Shown here piece after piece: positions 10,253-19,862 of a DNA stretch of 64,000 nt; positions within the stretch are counted from its first letter, which is position 1, and each line of letters begins with the position of its first letter. The notes beneath the pieces were generated by a model that was not told the DNA's origin, ran no database searches, and saw only the letters and a list, made by a program, of their open reading frames with translations. The translations under genes were made by a program, and so were the position numbers. Source of the stretch: Pseudanabaena sp. M085S1SP2A07QC (lineage in GTDB: Bacteria; Cyanobacteriota; Cyanobacteriia; Pseudanabaenales; Pseudanabaenaceae); NCBI GenBank assembly GCA_020404895.1, contig JADBWK010000017.1, positions 1 to 64,000 on the forward strand, read 5' to 3'.

Positions 10253-12664
10253 ATGAGAAAAAGTTTGTCTAAAAAGAAGTCTATCAATTCATTTAAACTA
10301 GGAGATTTTGGGCTTTCTTCTATTGGTACGCGATTATTTTTATCAATAATGACACCAGTTACTATCGGATTAGCTGGATTGGGGACTCTATTTTATTTTA
10401 ATTTGGAAGCTGACAAGCTATATCATTTAACGACAGAAGCGGATCTCAAGGTTAAAGAGATAGACTCGGAGTTGCGTAAGAGTGAGATTTTTTTAAAAAG
10501 TTTAGTCTTAGCAACCATCAATTTACAAAATAACGGGGTGCGATCGCCATCTGCCTATGACCAAATAGTTCTTTCATTTATGTCTGCTCGTCCCAAACTG
10601 ATTACTGGATTTGGCGTGATGCAGACTCCAAATGGCTTGGTAGATCGCCAGTGGTTTGGATCTTTTATCGAAGAGACACAACCAAATCGAGGTGTTAAAC
10701 TTCCCGAAGATGCCAATTATAGTCTGGTGGAACTTTGGCAAGTCGATAAATATCCTGAATTGCAATATTATACCGATGCTGTCAAGGAGAACAAGTTTTT
10801 TTGGTCGAAGCCATATATCAATGCAGTTTATCCTGTTCCATTGGTGACATTTGTGGGACCCATTCGCGATCGCAATGGCAATTTAATTGGAATTGTGAAT
10901 GGTGATATTAACATTAGAGATCTTAACCTTAACGATCAAAGTAAGTCCAAGGAGGGTGGATATTCAGTGTTTGTCACTCAAGAAGGAATACTCTTAGGAT
11001 ATGCTCCTGAACCAAACAAAGTATCTAATCTAGAAAATATTGCATCAATTCCATCATATAAATCTGTTTGGGATGAGATTCAATATGAATTAGCTCAAGG
11101 GAAATCTCAAGGATTTATCGAGTCAACTGCAACACAGAGTTATTGGGTTTATGAGAGAGTGCCGAGTAGTCAATGGGTGATGTTGCAATCTATTCCGTAT
11201 GATATGGTTATCAAGCCTGCGTTATTGCTATCCATCAGTGCCACTCTATCGGCAGCGATCGTCATAGCTTTTGTTGTGGGGATATTTGTCCGTTATCTAA
11301 ACCGTCGATTGCAGCCAATTTTAGAGGCTTGCGAATTAACATCCACAGAAAGCAATGAGCAAATTAGCTCCAAAGATGAAATTAGTCGTTTATCGACAGC
11401 CTTCTTCAGTATGGTGGAGCGCCAAGAATATCTTTTACATCAATTGCAACTAACCAATACTCAACTGATTGAGTCCCATCGGCTAAAGGATAGTTTTTTG
11501 GCAAATATGAGTCACGAACTCCGTACTCCGCTCAATGTCATTTTAGGAATGACGGAAGGACTACAAGATCATATATTTGGTACTGTCAATGATCGCCAAC
11601 TTGACGCATTACAAACTGTCGAAAGGAGCGGTAACCATCTTCTCGAATTGATTAACGACATTTTGGACTTAGCAAAAATTGAGTCTGGACATATCAGGCT
11701 AGATTTTGCGATCGCTTCAATCCCATTGATAGCTCAATCAAGTTTAGAATTTGTGAAGCAGCAAGCCTTAAAAAAACAAATTCAATTGACCATCAAAATT
11801 GCCCCTAACCTCCCTAATCTGCTAATAGATGAACGACGTATTCGTCAAGCATTAATTAATCTCCTCAATAATGCAGTTAAATTTACGCCGACTGGTGGTG
11901 GTTCTGTCACCTTAGAAGTCAAACAACAGCATTTTGTCCTCAATAAAATAACAGATACAACACAGGACTATCTACAGATTTCTATAAGCGATACGGGTAT
12001 AGGTATCGCGCCAGAGAATATTCAGAGACTATTTCAGCCCTTTATTCAAATCGATAGCGCCTTAAATCGTAAATTTGAGGGGACGGGATTGGGGCTAGCG
12101 TTGGTAAAGCGCATTGTGGAGCTTCATGGTGGCTATGTAGATTTAACTAGCGAAGTGGGCGTGGGCAGTTGTTTCACAATCCTGCTACCTTGTCTGACTC
12201 TCCCAAACCCTCAAACTGAAATAGGCTCAAGCAATCGACCAGTTAAGCCCTTAGAAACTGAACTCGCAACCACCTATACAGATGTCAGACAGGATTTTCT
12301 AATATTGATCGTAGACGATGATGAAGTCAATTCTATGACGGTTTCGAGTTACCTTAAAGTTAAGGGTTATCGAGTTCTCTCAGCAAAAGATGGGAAAGAA
12401 GCGATCGCACTTACTAAAGCCCATAAACCCGATCTGATTTTGATGGATATTCAAATGCCTGTCATGGACGGTTTGGAAGCAACTCGGCAGATCCGTCTCG
12501 ATCCAAATCTGGTTGATATTCCAATTATTGCGCTGACGGCTTTAGCAATGGCTGGCGATCGCGAAAGATGTATGGCAGCAGGGGCTAGTGATTATTTAGC
12601 TAAGCCTATTAAGCTAAAAACATTAGCTGATACAATTTGGAGTATTTTAGGCAACAGGAAGTAG
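10253..12664 (+). CDS. Membrane hybrid histidine kinase with a Cache-type sensor
   Basis: An 803-residue protein when started at ATG 10253; a TTG three codons upstream is less likely. A membrane segment near residues 27-50 is followed by a long extracytoplasmic region with features of a double Cache sensor (WFFSKPYINAVYP-like region, VGPIRDRNGNLIGIVNGDI), a second membrane segment near 325-350 and a short HAMP-like linker. HisKA carries His421 in NMSHELRTPL. HATPase is followed by a receiver with Asp732 (LILMDIQMPVMDG). Cache domains usually bind small molecules such as amino or organic acids; the ligand here is unknown. Its core is almost the same as in the upstream 1577-residue kinase, which points to recent duplication. 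Confidence 0.9.
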   Translation: MRKSLSKKKSINSFKLGDFGLSSIGTRLFLSIMTPVTIGLAGLGTLFYFNLEADKLYHLTTEADLKVKEIDSELRKSEIFLKSLVLATINLQNNGVRSPSAYDQIVLSFMSARPKLITGFGVMQTPNGLVDRQWFGSFIEETQPNRGVKLPEDANYSLVELWQVDKYPELQYYTDAVKENKFFWSKPYINAVYPVPLVTFVGPIRDRNGNLIGIVNGDINIRDLNLNDQSKSKEGGYSVFVTQEGILLGYAPEPNKVSNLENIASIPSYKSVWDEIQYELAQGKSQGFIESTATQSYWVYERVPSSQWVMLQSIPYDMVIKPALLLSISATLSAAIVIAFVVGIFVRYLNRRLQPILEACELTSTESNEQISSKDEISRLSTAFFSMVERQEYLLHQLQLTNTQLIESHRLKDSFLANMSHELRTPLNVILGMTEGLQDHIFGTVNDRQLDALQTVERSGNHLLELINDILDLAKIESGHIRLDFAIASIPLIAQSSLEFVKQQALKKQIQLTIKIAPNLPNLLIDERRIRQALINLLNNAVKFTPTGGGSVTLEVKQQHFVLNKITDTTQDYLQISISDTGIGIAPENIQRLFQPFIQIDSALNRKFEGTGLGLALVKRIVELHGGYVDLTSEVGVGSCFTILLPCLTLPNPQTEIGSSNRPVKPLETELATTYTDVRQDFLILIVDDDEVNSMTVSSYLKVKGYRVLSAKDGKEAIALTKAHKPDLILMDIQMPVMDGLEATRQIRLDPNLVDIPIIALTALAMAGDRERCMAAGASDYLAKPIKLKTLADTIWSILGNRK

Positions 12665-12768
12665 AATAGGTAGTGAGCCTTAAGTAGTGATGTTTGAAAT
12701 ATCTGCTATATATAGGTTATAGGGTTTAAGAGTAGAAATTGAATAGCTTGAGTATAGCTCTGATTTAA

Positions 12769-12858
12769 GAGAGAACTTTCGCTTGGCTAGGCAAATATCG
12801 CGGACTCAGCAAGGACTATGAATTTCATGAGAATACCTCAGAGGCTGTCAATTCTTAA
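12769..12858 (+). mobile_element. C-terminal scrap of a DDE transposase
   Basis: Thirty codons read ERTFAWLGKYRGLSKDYEFH and a few more residues to a TAA stop. The block ERTFAWLGxYRxLSKDYE is the well-known C-terminal signature of IS5-type DDE transposases. Nothing upstream continues the frame, so only the tail of an insertion sequence remains. No terminal repeat is recognisable. It lies in a 250-bp gap between the hybrid kinase and the first MITE copy. Confidence 0.8.
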
Positions 12859-12915
12859 ATGCTTTCTTCGGTATCTGAGATCTAATTTTACGACCGAGTT
12901 GCTCAAGCGTAACTA

Positions 12916-13019
12916 TAGCAACGTAAGAGATAGATAGGACAATTCAAAACCCAAAAGATGGCAGAGCGAAGCTCTGCCATCTTTTGGGTTTTATGTCCTA
13001 AGCAAAGCTTACATTGCTA
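12916..13019. mobile_element. 104-bp MITE, copy 1
   Basis: It begins TAGCAACGTAAG and ends CTTACATTGCTA (12-bp terminal inverted repeats, one mismatch) and is flanked by TA on both sides. The inner part is a near-perfect palindrome with arms from AAAACCCAAAAGATGG to the tip GCAGAGC-GAA-GCTCTGC. Copies of the same length occur at 13890, 30784 and 43501. It carries no coding capacity, so it must rely on a transposase elsewhere. TA target duplication is typical of IS630/Tc1-mariner transposases. Confidence 0.88.
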
Positions 13020-13540
13020 TAGAACCGATCTGAGCAGAGTTTGCCGATGCTCGACTAAAATATCTAAGTTAGTAGACATGTACATTATGTCTTTGTAAGC
13101 ATTGTCCAGCAAGGTAAGTAGGGATTGCCAATCACCCGCAATCTCGTTGTAAGATGGGGATCGAGTCTGTTGGAGTAATGAGTCCGCAGAACTAGACTGG
13201 ACAAGCAAAGGATCAGGTTGTCGGCAGGGATTGGAAGGCGATCGCTCTGCCTCTAAATGTTGAATAGTTTGTTGTAAATTTTCAATCACTCCATACATTT
13301 CCATTGGGTCAAAAACCCGTAATAGGCTTGTTTGTGTCACAATTCCTAACCCCTGCCCCCAGTTCCAAGACACCACCAAGCGCCCCACTCGCCTTTTCTG
13401 CATTTGCTGATGAGCCGTCCACAACGAATCCTCAGGACTGAGGAGAAATAGCGGCGTACTCATCACCGTTTGAGCCAGAGTTTTTTGCAGATCGATTTGA
13501 AGCGATTGAAACTGCACAATATCGCGCTCCGTCACAATGT
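13020..13540 (-). pseudogene. Inverted fragment of a CBS-domain sensor gene
   Basis: The leftward frame reads VTERDIVQFQSL, then VMSTPLFLLSPEDSLWTAHQ and VVSWNWGQGLGIVTQTSLL. This is a close match to the fourth CBS domain of the intact kinase at 14436-19859 (ITERDIVQFQSL, GVVTQTSLL), followed by a divergent tail. It has no proper beginning: the frame runs into the oppositely oriented kinase fragment at about 13540. Its stop codon is supplied by the MITE at 13017-13019. In the parent gene CBS and kinase parts face the same way, so this piece has been inverted. Confidence 0.8.
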
Positions 13541-14183
13541 AATGTTGATCGCATGGGAACGTTGATCGAAGACTTATTGTTGCTATCCCGAATATCTAGA
13601 TCGGAAATGCGGTATGACAAGGTTAACCTTAGCGAACTAGTCCAAGAGGTTTCTGGAGATATCCAAGCTGCGCAACCAGAGAGAATAGTGGATCTGAGTG
13701 TTGTGCTAGAAGTCTTTGTTTACGACGATCGCAACCTCATGCGCGTAGTCTTAGAGAATCTTTTGCAGAATGCTTGGAAATTTACCAGTCGTCATCCTAC
13801 GGCTCAGATTAGCTTTGGTATTGCCCAAAATCTAGATCAAACGCTAGCACAAACGACTTATTTTATGCATGATGATGGTGCAGGGTTTATAGCAACGTAA
13901 GAGATAGATAGGACAATTCAAAACCCAAAAGATGGCAGAGCGAAGCTCTGCCATCTTTTGGGTTTTATGTCCTAAGCAAAGCTTACATTGCTATAATATG
14001 GAGCAGAGCTCTAAACTATTTGGAGTATTTCAACGATTACACAGCACCAGTGAATTCCCTGGCACTGGAATTGGCTTGGCAACAGTCCAAAGAATAATTC
14101 ATCGTTATGGAGGCAAAATTTGGGCAGAAGGAGTAATCGAACAGGGAGCTACTTTTGACTTCACCTTACCCAATCCACCTTGA
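13541..14183 (+). pseudogene. Histidine kinase C-terminal fragment interrupted by a MITE
   Basis: From 13541 the frame reads NVDRMGTLIEDLLLLSRISR, then the N box (ENLLQNAWKF) and DDGAGF. The MITE at 13890-13993 interrupts it there. After the element the same protein resumes with [38 protein letters not shown] and a stop at 14181-14183. Removing the element and one TA restores GGG TTT AAT ATG GAG (Gly-Phe-Asn-Met-Glu) in frame. It parallels the end of the intact 1807-residue kinase, for example NVKCMGMLIDDLLRLSRVSR. The HisKA helix with the phospho-His is missing, so it was already a fragment or lost its front in the inversion. Confidence 0.88.
13890..13993. mobile_element. 104-bp MITE, copy 2, inside a kinase fragment
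   Basis: The sequence is essentially the same as copy 1, in the same orientation, with TA at 13888-13889 and again at 13994-13995. The reconstructed empty site restores the reading frame of the surrounding kinase fragment. This defines both ends of the element and its 2-bp target duplication directly. The frame that reads through it (13932-14183) is an artefact of the insertion. Confidence 0.92.
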
Positions 14184-14218
14184 AAGCCCAAAATTAGAAA
14201 CTATTTAAGAATTGTCCA

Positions 14219-14292
14219 GATCCCCCCAGCCCCCCTTAAAAAGGGGAGAGAATTAAATTCTTCCCCCTTTTTAAGGGGGATTGAGGGGGATC
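14219..14292. repeat. G/C-run inverted repeat, copy A
   Basis: A palindrome of roughly GATCCCCCCAGCCCCCCTT...AAGGGGGATTGAGGGGGATC with an inner AATTAAATT. A shorter relative lies at 55899-55959. Such C-run/G-run repeats are widespread in cyanobacterial intergenic DNA. Here it lies between the kinase fragment and the promoter region of the 1807-residue kinase (14293-14435), where no promoter boxes are obvious. Confidence 0.75.
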
Positions 14293-14435
14293 TCTTAAGG
14301 CTTTTTAATGTAAGAAGTAATTCTTAAGTGGTTTCTTAGTTTCAGTAAGGTTTTGGAATTTTCATTTTGCTATAAAGAGCAATCTACCGTTCGTTTCGGA
14401 AAGTAATTTCTATTCACACTACACAGCAACCCGTC

Positions 14436-17400
14436 ATGTCTACGCCCACATCGACACTCACTCAAACTGAATTAAAATCGGCAATCGTGCTTACCCCCCT
14501 AGTCGTCACAGCCGAAACTACTGTGATGGAGGCGATCGCGAAGATGAGCGAGACAAGGACAATCTGCGCCGCCGACCATACAGGAGACTCAGATAACGTC
14601 CACCTCGAAGCAAGATCAAGTTGTGTATTGGTGATGGAAGGGGAAAAAGTTGTCGGTATTATGACTGAACGCGATGTGGTGCGTCTCAGCACCCAACAGC
14701 GCTCGCTTGACACTGTGTCTGTGCGCGAGGTGATGGTCTCGCCCGTGATTACGTTGCGAGAAGCTGACTTTACCGATCTGTTTTCGGTGGTAAATCTGCT
14801 TCAGCAGCGCCGCATTCGCCATCTGCCTATTTTAGATCGTGATGATCACCTTTTGGGCATGATTACCCACGAGAGCTTGAGGCAACTGGCGCGACCTATC
14901 GATTTGTTGCGCTTGCGTTTAGTGTCAGAGGTGATGACAGCAAATGTAGTCTGTGCTGAGCCATCGACATCGATGCTTGCGATCGCCCAAACTATGGCAG
15001 ATCTTCGAGTGGGTTCAGTCTTGATTGTAGAACCCCAAACCGATCCAGAGGGTAACTCCTTGCAAATCCCCTTGGGCATTATCACTGAACGCGATATTGT
15101 CCAGTTTCAATCTCTAGGGCTGCAATTAGAGCGCGTGGAAGTGCAGATGGTGATGAGTGCACCTGTGTTTGCTGTACACCCAAACGATACCCTGATGTTG
15201 GTACAGCAAATCATGGAGCAGCGATCAATCCGCCGATTGGTTGTGATAGGCGATCAGGGTGAACTATTGGGTGTTGTGACTCAGACCAGTTTGTTAAATG
15301 CACTCAATCCATTGGAACTCTATACCCTATCCAAGATTTTGGAGCAAAAGGTTTCGCAGCTAGAGGCAGAGAAACTAAAACTACTGGAAAATTACAATGC
15401 TGAACTAGAGCATCAAGTCGAGCAACGCACGGCTGACCTCCATGCTAAGTTCGAGCGGGAGCAGTTGATCGCCAAGATTTCAACAGGTATTGCGGCTTTA
15501 TTTTGTTTGCCAGAAATTCTCAATGCCGCAGTCCAAGAACTGAGATCATTCCTTGGTTGCGATCGCATGTTAATTTGGCAGTTTGAGTCTGATGGGAGCG
15601 GTGTGATTGTCTCTGAGTCAGTGGGTGCTGGTTGGCGAGCCTCATTGCATGAGGCAATTGACGATCCCTGTTTTCATGGGGATATTACTCTACGATATAG
15701 CGAAGGTCGCACGATTGCGATCGCCAATATCCATCAGGCTCGTTATCCCAACTGTTATGTTGAGATGTTAGAAGCCTATCAAGTTAAGTCCAATCTTGTC
15801 GTCCCAATCCATGTCTCAGGCAAATTATGGGGATTGTTAATTGGTCATCAGTGTGACGATTATCGAGTATGGGAAGATGCAGATTTAATCTTATTAGATG
15901 AGATTTCAGTCCAGATTGCGATCTCGATCCAACAAGCTGCCGCCCATGAGCAAGTCCAAATCGAACAAGCAGAACGGCAACGCACTGAATCTGCTCTCAG
16001 GGAGAGCGAACAAAGATTTCGCGGCATTTTTGACAACATGTTCCAACTTATCGGTCTGTTGTCACCCGCAGGGATTTTGCTAGAGTCCAATCAAGCCTCG
16101 CTAACGGCGGCTGGGATAGAGATAGAAGATGTCGTGGGGCAACCTTTTTGGGAAACTTATTGGTGGCAAGTTTCACCAGAAACACAACTACAATTAAAGC
16201 AAGCGATCGCCCGTGCTGCCAAGGGTGAATTTATACGCTATGAAGTTGAGGTTTTAGGAATAAATCAAACGATTATTCCGATAGACTTCTCATTACGCCC
16301 CATCTTTAATGAATCTGGACAGATCAAGTTATTGATTCCTGAAGGGAGAGATCTCAGGGAGGCAAAACGGCGTGAGTTGGAACTTAAACAGAGTGAACAA
16401 AGATTTACTTCTCTAGCAACTGCTGCCCCTGTCGGGATTTTTCGCACGGATAATGAAGGCAACTGTCTCTATGTAAATAAGCGTTGGTGTGAGATTGCGG
16501 GACTCAGCGCCGCGGATGCCGCAGGATTTGGCTGGATCAGTGGTATCCATCCTAACGATCGCGAACTAGTCTCAGCAGAATGGAATGATGCTGTGCAAGC
16601 TAACCGACCTTTTTATTTAGAATATCGATTTCTAAATAACCAAGGGCAAATTACTTGGGTTCTTGGGCAGGCGGAGGCTGAACGAGACGAGAGGAGCGAA
16701 ATCATCGGCTATGTCGGCACGATTACAGATATTAGCGATCGTAAACAAGCCGAGGCAGCGCTGCAACAACTCAACCAAGAGCTAGAAGCCAAGGTCGAAG
16801 AACGCACCCAAGCACTTTGGCAAGTGAATAGTTTGCAAAAAGCTATTCTTGATGGTGCTGACTATGCATTTATTTCCACCGATTTAAATGGTTTAATTCT
16901 GACCTTTAACGAAGCTGCGGAAAGAATGTTAGGCTATAGCGCTTCTGAAGTAATTGGTAAACTCACACCAGCAATTATTCACGAACCGCAGGAGGTAATT
17001 AAGAAGGCAGCAATACTCTCATTGGAACTAGAGCAAGATATTCCCATCGGCTTTGAGGTGTTTGTCGCCAAGGCACGTCTAGGTATTGCTAGCGAGGACG
17101 AATGGACTTATATACGCAAAGATGGTTCTCGTTTTCCTGTATTGCTATCTGTTACCGCGCTAAAGGATATCAATCAGCAAATTATTGGATTCCTAGGTAT
17201 CGCCCAAGATATAAGCGATCGCAAACAGACAGAACTAGAACGACAGCAGTTACTTCAGGAATTATCTAATTTTAAGATTGCATTGGATCGGTCTGCCATT
17301 GTGGCTATTACCGATGCTAAAGGCATAATGACCAACGTCAACGATCTCCTCTGCGAGATCTCTGGTTACACGCGCGATGAACTACTTGGTCAAACCCATC

Positions 17401-19859
17401 GCATTATCAACTCTGGCTACCATCCCCCTAGCTTTTTTCAAGATCTTTGGCGAACTATTGCTAGTGGTGAAATTTGGCGCGGTGAAATTTGCAATCGCAC
17501 TAAAAATGGCAGTCTGTATTGGATGGAAAGCACGATAGTTCCTTTTTTGGACGAGCAAGGACGACCATTTCAATATCTCGCCATTCGCTTTGACATTACC
17601 CAACGCAAACAAGCTGAGTTAGCTATTCAAGAAAGTGAAACCAGATTCCGCTATTTGGCGGATCATGCGCCTGTGTTAATTTGGATGTCAGGTTTAGATA
17701 AGCTCTGCTTCCACTTTAATAAAACTTGGCTAGACTTTACAGGGCGCACAATGGAGCAGGAATTAGGAAATGGCTGGGTTGAAGGAGTTCATCCTGACGA
17801 TTTTCATTTCTGTTTAGATGTCTACACGACTTCCTTTGATATGCGTCAATCCTTTGAGATGGAATATCGTCTCAGAAGATTTGATGGCGAGTATCGCTGG
17901 ATGCTAGATACGGGTATACCCCGATTTGATGCCGATGGTGAATTTTTAGGCTATATCGGCACTTGTACTGATATCAGCGATCGCAAAGCTGTCGAACAAG
18001 AGATTTTAGAAAAACAAAAATTTATTCAAAAAATTGCCGAAGCATCGCCGAACATTCTCTATCTCTATGACCTACAAGAGCAATGCAACGTATACAGTAA
18101 TCGTGAAATTGCTTCAGTACTTGGCTACACACCCACTGAGATTCAGTCAATGGGAGGGGCTCTATTCGCGAACTTAATGCATCCCGAAGACCTTGCGAAA
18201 ATATCTGACTACTATCAACAAATCAAGGCGGCACAAGAGGGAGAAATCTTTGAAACTGAATATCGGATGCTTCATGCTAATGGCGAATGGCGATGGCTCT
18301 ATAGTCGAGACACAGTATTTAGTCGAGACGATCTCGGACAGATAAAGTTGACCATTGGAACTGCACAGGATATTAGCGATCGCAAGCAATCAGAGCAACA
18401 ACTCAAACAACAACTCACAGCGATCGAAGCGACTGTGGATGGCATTGCGATCCTCAAAGACGACTGCTATATTTACCTAAACTCGTCACATGTTAGTTTA
18501 TTTGGCTATACTCGCCCAGAAGATCTATTGGGCAAAAATTGGAAAATACTCTATTCCCCAGAAGAGTTTCAGCATTTTGAACGCGAAGTGTTCCCAGTCT
18601 TAGGAGCTAACAGACATTGGGAAGGTGAAGCGATCGCTATCCGTAAAGATGGAACTACATTTATTGAGGGGTTATCGCTCACCTTGACAGAAGATGGCTT
18701 GCTGATTTGTGTATGTCGTGATGTTTCCGCACGCAAAGAACAAGAGGAAGAACTGCTAAACCTCTCTACTCGTCTCACCCTAGCAGCAAAGTCAGCCGCG
18801 ATCGGCATTTGGGACTGGGATGTCGTGCAAAATACCCTCACTTGGGATGACCGCATGTATGAGATGTATGGCATCAAATCCAATCAGTTCACGAGTGTCT
18901 ATGAAGCTTGGTCAAACAGCTTACATCCAGACGATCGTAGCGTCAGTGAATTGGCACTTCAACAAGCCATAAAGGGTGAAAAAGACTTTGACCCCGAATT
19001 TCGAGTAGTGCATCCCGATGGAACAATCCGCTATATCCAAGGCTATGCAATGCCGCAGCACAACGCGCAGGGTGAAGTGCAGCGTATGGTTGGAATTAAC
19101 TTTGACATCACCGATCGCAAACTTGCTGAATCTCAAATCTTGCAAACCACTGCACAGCTTCAAGCTTCCAATCAAGAGCTAGAAGCCTTTGCATATTCTG
19201 TCTCTCATGATTTACGTTCGCCACTGCGGGCGATCGATGGCTATAGCAATGCATTAATAGAGGATTATTATGACAAATTTGATGACGAGGCGCGAGATTA
19301 CTTTGAGCGCATCCGTCGCAATGTTAAATGCATGGGAATGTTAATTGATGACTTACTGCGCCTCTCTCGTGTATCGCGATCAGAAATGCAGTATAGCAAT
19401 GTTAACCTGAGTGCATTGGTTCAAGAACAAGTAAGTGAACTACAAGTATTTGAGCCTGAACGAGAAGTAGAAGTAGTCATCCTTCCGAACATATTCGTAT
19501 CGGCTGATCTCACCTTGATGCGAGTTGTGATCAGTAACTTAGTCCAAAATGCTTGGAAATTCACTAGTCATCACGCAACATCATGCATAGAATTTGGCAT
19601 AATGGAGCAAGAAGATCAGTTAATCTACTTTATCCGTGATGATGGTGCAGGATTTGACATGGCATTTGCTAAAATGCTCTTCGGAGTCTTCCAGCGTCTA
19701 CATAACACCAATGAATTTGCAGGTACTGGGATCGGTCTGGCAAGCGTACAGAGAGCAATCCATCGACATGGTGGAAAAGTCTGGGCTGAGGGATTTGTAG
19801 AAAAAGGTGCGACAATTTATTTTACAGTGCCGCATACAACGTCTAGAGCAGGAGGCTAA
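14436..19859 (+). CDS. CBSx4-GAF(bilin-type)-multi-PAS histidine kinase
   Basis: This 1807-residue soluble kinase starts with four CBS domains (about residues 14-290; VMVSPVITL, VMTANVVCAEP, VMSAPVFAVHP), then a short coiled coil and a GAF domain near 345-495. About eight PAS/PAC units follow (repeated DISDRKQAE-type junctions), and then a phytochrome-type core: HisKA with His1591 in SVSHDLRSPLRAIDGY, N box QNAWKF and G box GTGIGLASVQ. The GAF has a DPCF motif (Cys412) and NCYVEML (Cys440), spaced exactly 28 residues as in DXCF cyanobacteriochromes, so bilin binding is plausible. CBS pairs usually bind adenine nucleotides, which would couple energy status with light. It ends 3 bp before an Rcp1-like regulator, its likely phospho-acceptor. 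No receiver is fused. Confidence 0.92.
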   Translation: MSTPTSTLTQTELKSAIVLTPLVVTAETTVMEAIAKMSETRTICAADHTGDSDNVHLEARSSCVLVMEGEKVVGIMTERDVVRLSTQQRSLDTVSVREVMVSPVITLREADFTDLFSVVNLLQQRRIRHLPILDRDDHLLGMITHESLRQLARPIDLLRLRLVSEVMTANVVCAEPSTSMLAIAQTMADLRVGSVLIVEPQTDPEGNSLQIPLGIITERDIVQFQSLGLQLERVEVQMVMSAPVFAVHPNDTLMLVQQIMEQRSIRRLVVIGDQGELLGVVTQTSLLNALNPLELYTLSKILEQKVSQLEAEKLKLLENYNAELEHQVEQRTADLHAKFEREQLIAKISTGIAALFCLPEILNAAVQELRSFLGCDRMLIWQFESDGSGVIVSESVGAGWRASLHEAIDDPCFHGDITLRYSEGRTIAIANIHQARYPNCYVEMLEAYQVKSNLVVPIHVSGKLWGLLIGHQCDDYRVWEDADLILLDEISVQIAISIQQAAAHEQVQIEQAERQRTESALRESEQRFRGIFDNMFQLIGLLSPAGILLESNQASLTAAGIEIEDVVGQPFWETYWWQVSPETQLQLKQAIARAAKGEFIRYEVEVLGINQTIIPIDFSLRPIFNESGQIKLLIPEGRDLREAKRRELELKQSEQRFTSLATAAPVGIFRTDNEGNCLYVNKRWCEIAGLSAADAAGFGWISGIHPNDRELVSAEWNDAVQANRPFYLEYRFLNNQGQITWVLGQAEAERDERSEIIGYVGTITDISDRKQAEAALQQLNQELEAKVEERTQALWQVNSLQKAILDGADYAFISTDLNGLILTFNEAAERMLGYSASEVIGKLTPAIIHEPQEVIKKAAILSLELEQDIPIGFEVFVAKARLGIASEDEWTYIRKDGSRFPVLLSVTALKDINQQIIGFLGIAQDISDRKQTELERQQLLQELSNFKIALDRSAIVAITDAKGIMTNVNDLLCEISGYTRDELLGQTHRIINSGYHPPSFFQDLWRTIASGEIWRGEICNRTKNGSLYWMESTIVPFLDEQGRPFQYLAIRFDITQRKQAELAIQESETRFRYLADHAPVLIWMSGLDKLCFHFNKTWLDFTGRTMEQELGNGWVEGVHPDDFHFCLDVYTTSFDMRQSFEMEYRLRRFDGEYRWMLDTGIPRFDADGEFLGYIGTCTDISDRKAVEQEILEKQKFIQKIAEASPNILYLYDLQEQCNVYSNREIASVLGYTPTEIQSMGGALFANLMHPEDLAKISDYYQQIKAAQEGEIFETEYRMLHANGEWRWLYSRDTVFSRDDLGQIKLTIGTAQDISDRKQSEQQLKQQLTAIEATVDGIAILKDDCYIYLNSSHVSLFGYTRPEDLLGKNWKILYSPEEFQHFEREVFPVLGANRHWEGEAIAIRKDGTTFIEGLSLTLTEDGLLICVCRDVSARKEQEEELLNLSTRLTLAAKSAAIGIWDWDVVQNTLTWDDRMYEMYGIKSNQFTSVYEAWSNSLHPDDRSVSELALQQAIKGEKDFDPEFRVVHPDGTIRYIQGYAMPQHNAQGEVQRMVGINFDITDRKLAESQILQTTAQLQASNQELEAFAYSVSHDLRSPLRAIDGYSNALIEDYYDKFDDEARDYFERIRRNVKCMGMLIDDLLRLSRVSRSEMQYSNVNLSALVQEQVSELQVFEPEREVEVVILPNIFVSADLTLMRVVISNLVQNAWKFTSHHATSCIEFGIMEQEDQLIYFIRDDGAGFDMAFAKMLFGVFQRLHNTNEFAGTGIGLASVQRAIHRHGGKVWAEGFVEKGATIYFTVPHTTSRAGG

Positions 19860-19862
19860 ATC

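Noticed and set aside
13932-14183. Open frame of 83 codons in the kinase fragment
   Set aside because: Its first third is read from the MITE; the rest is the tail of the interrupted kinase pseudogene.
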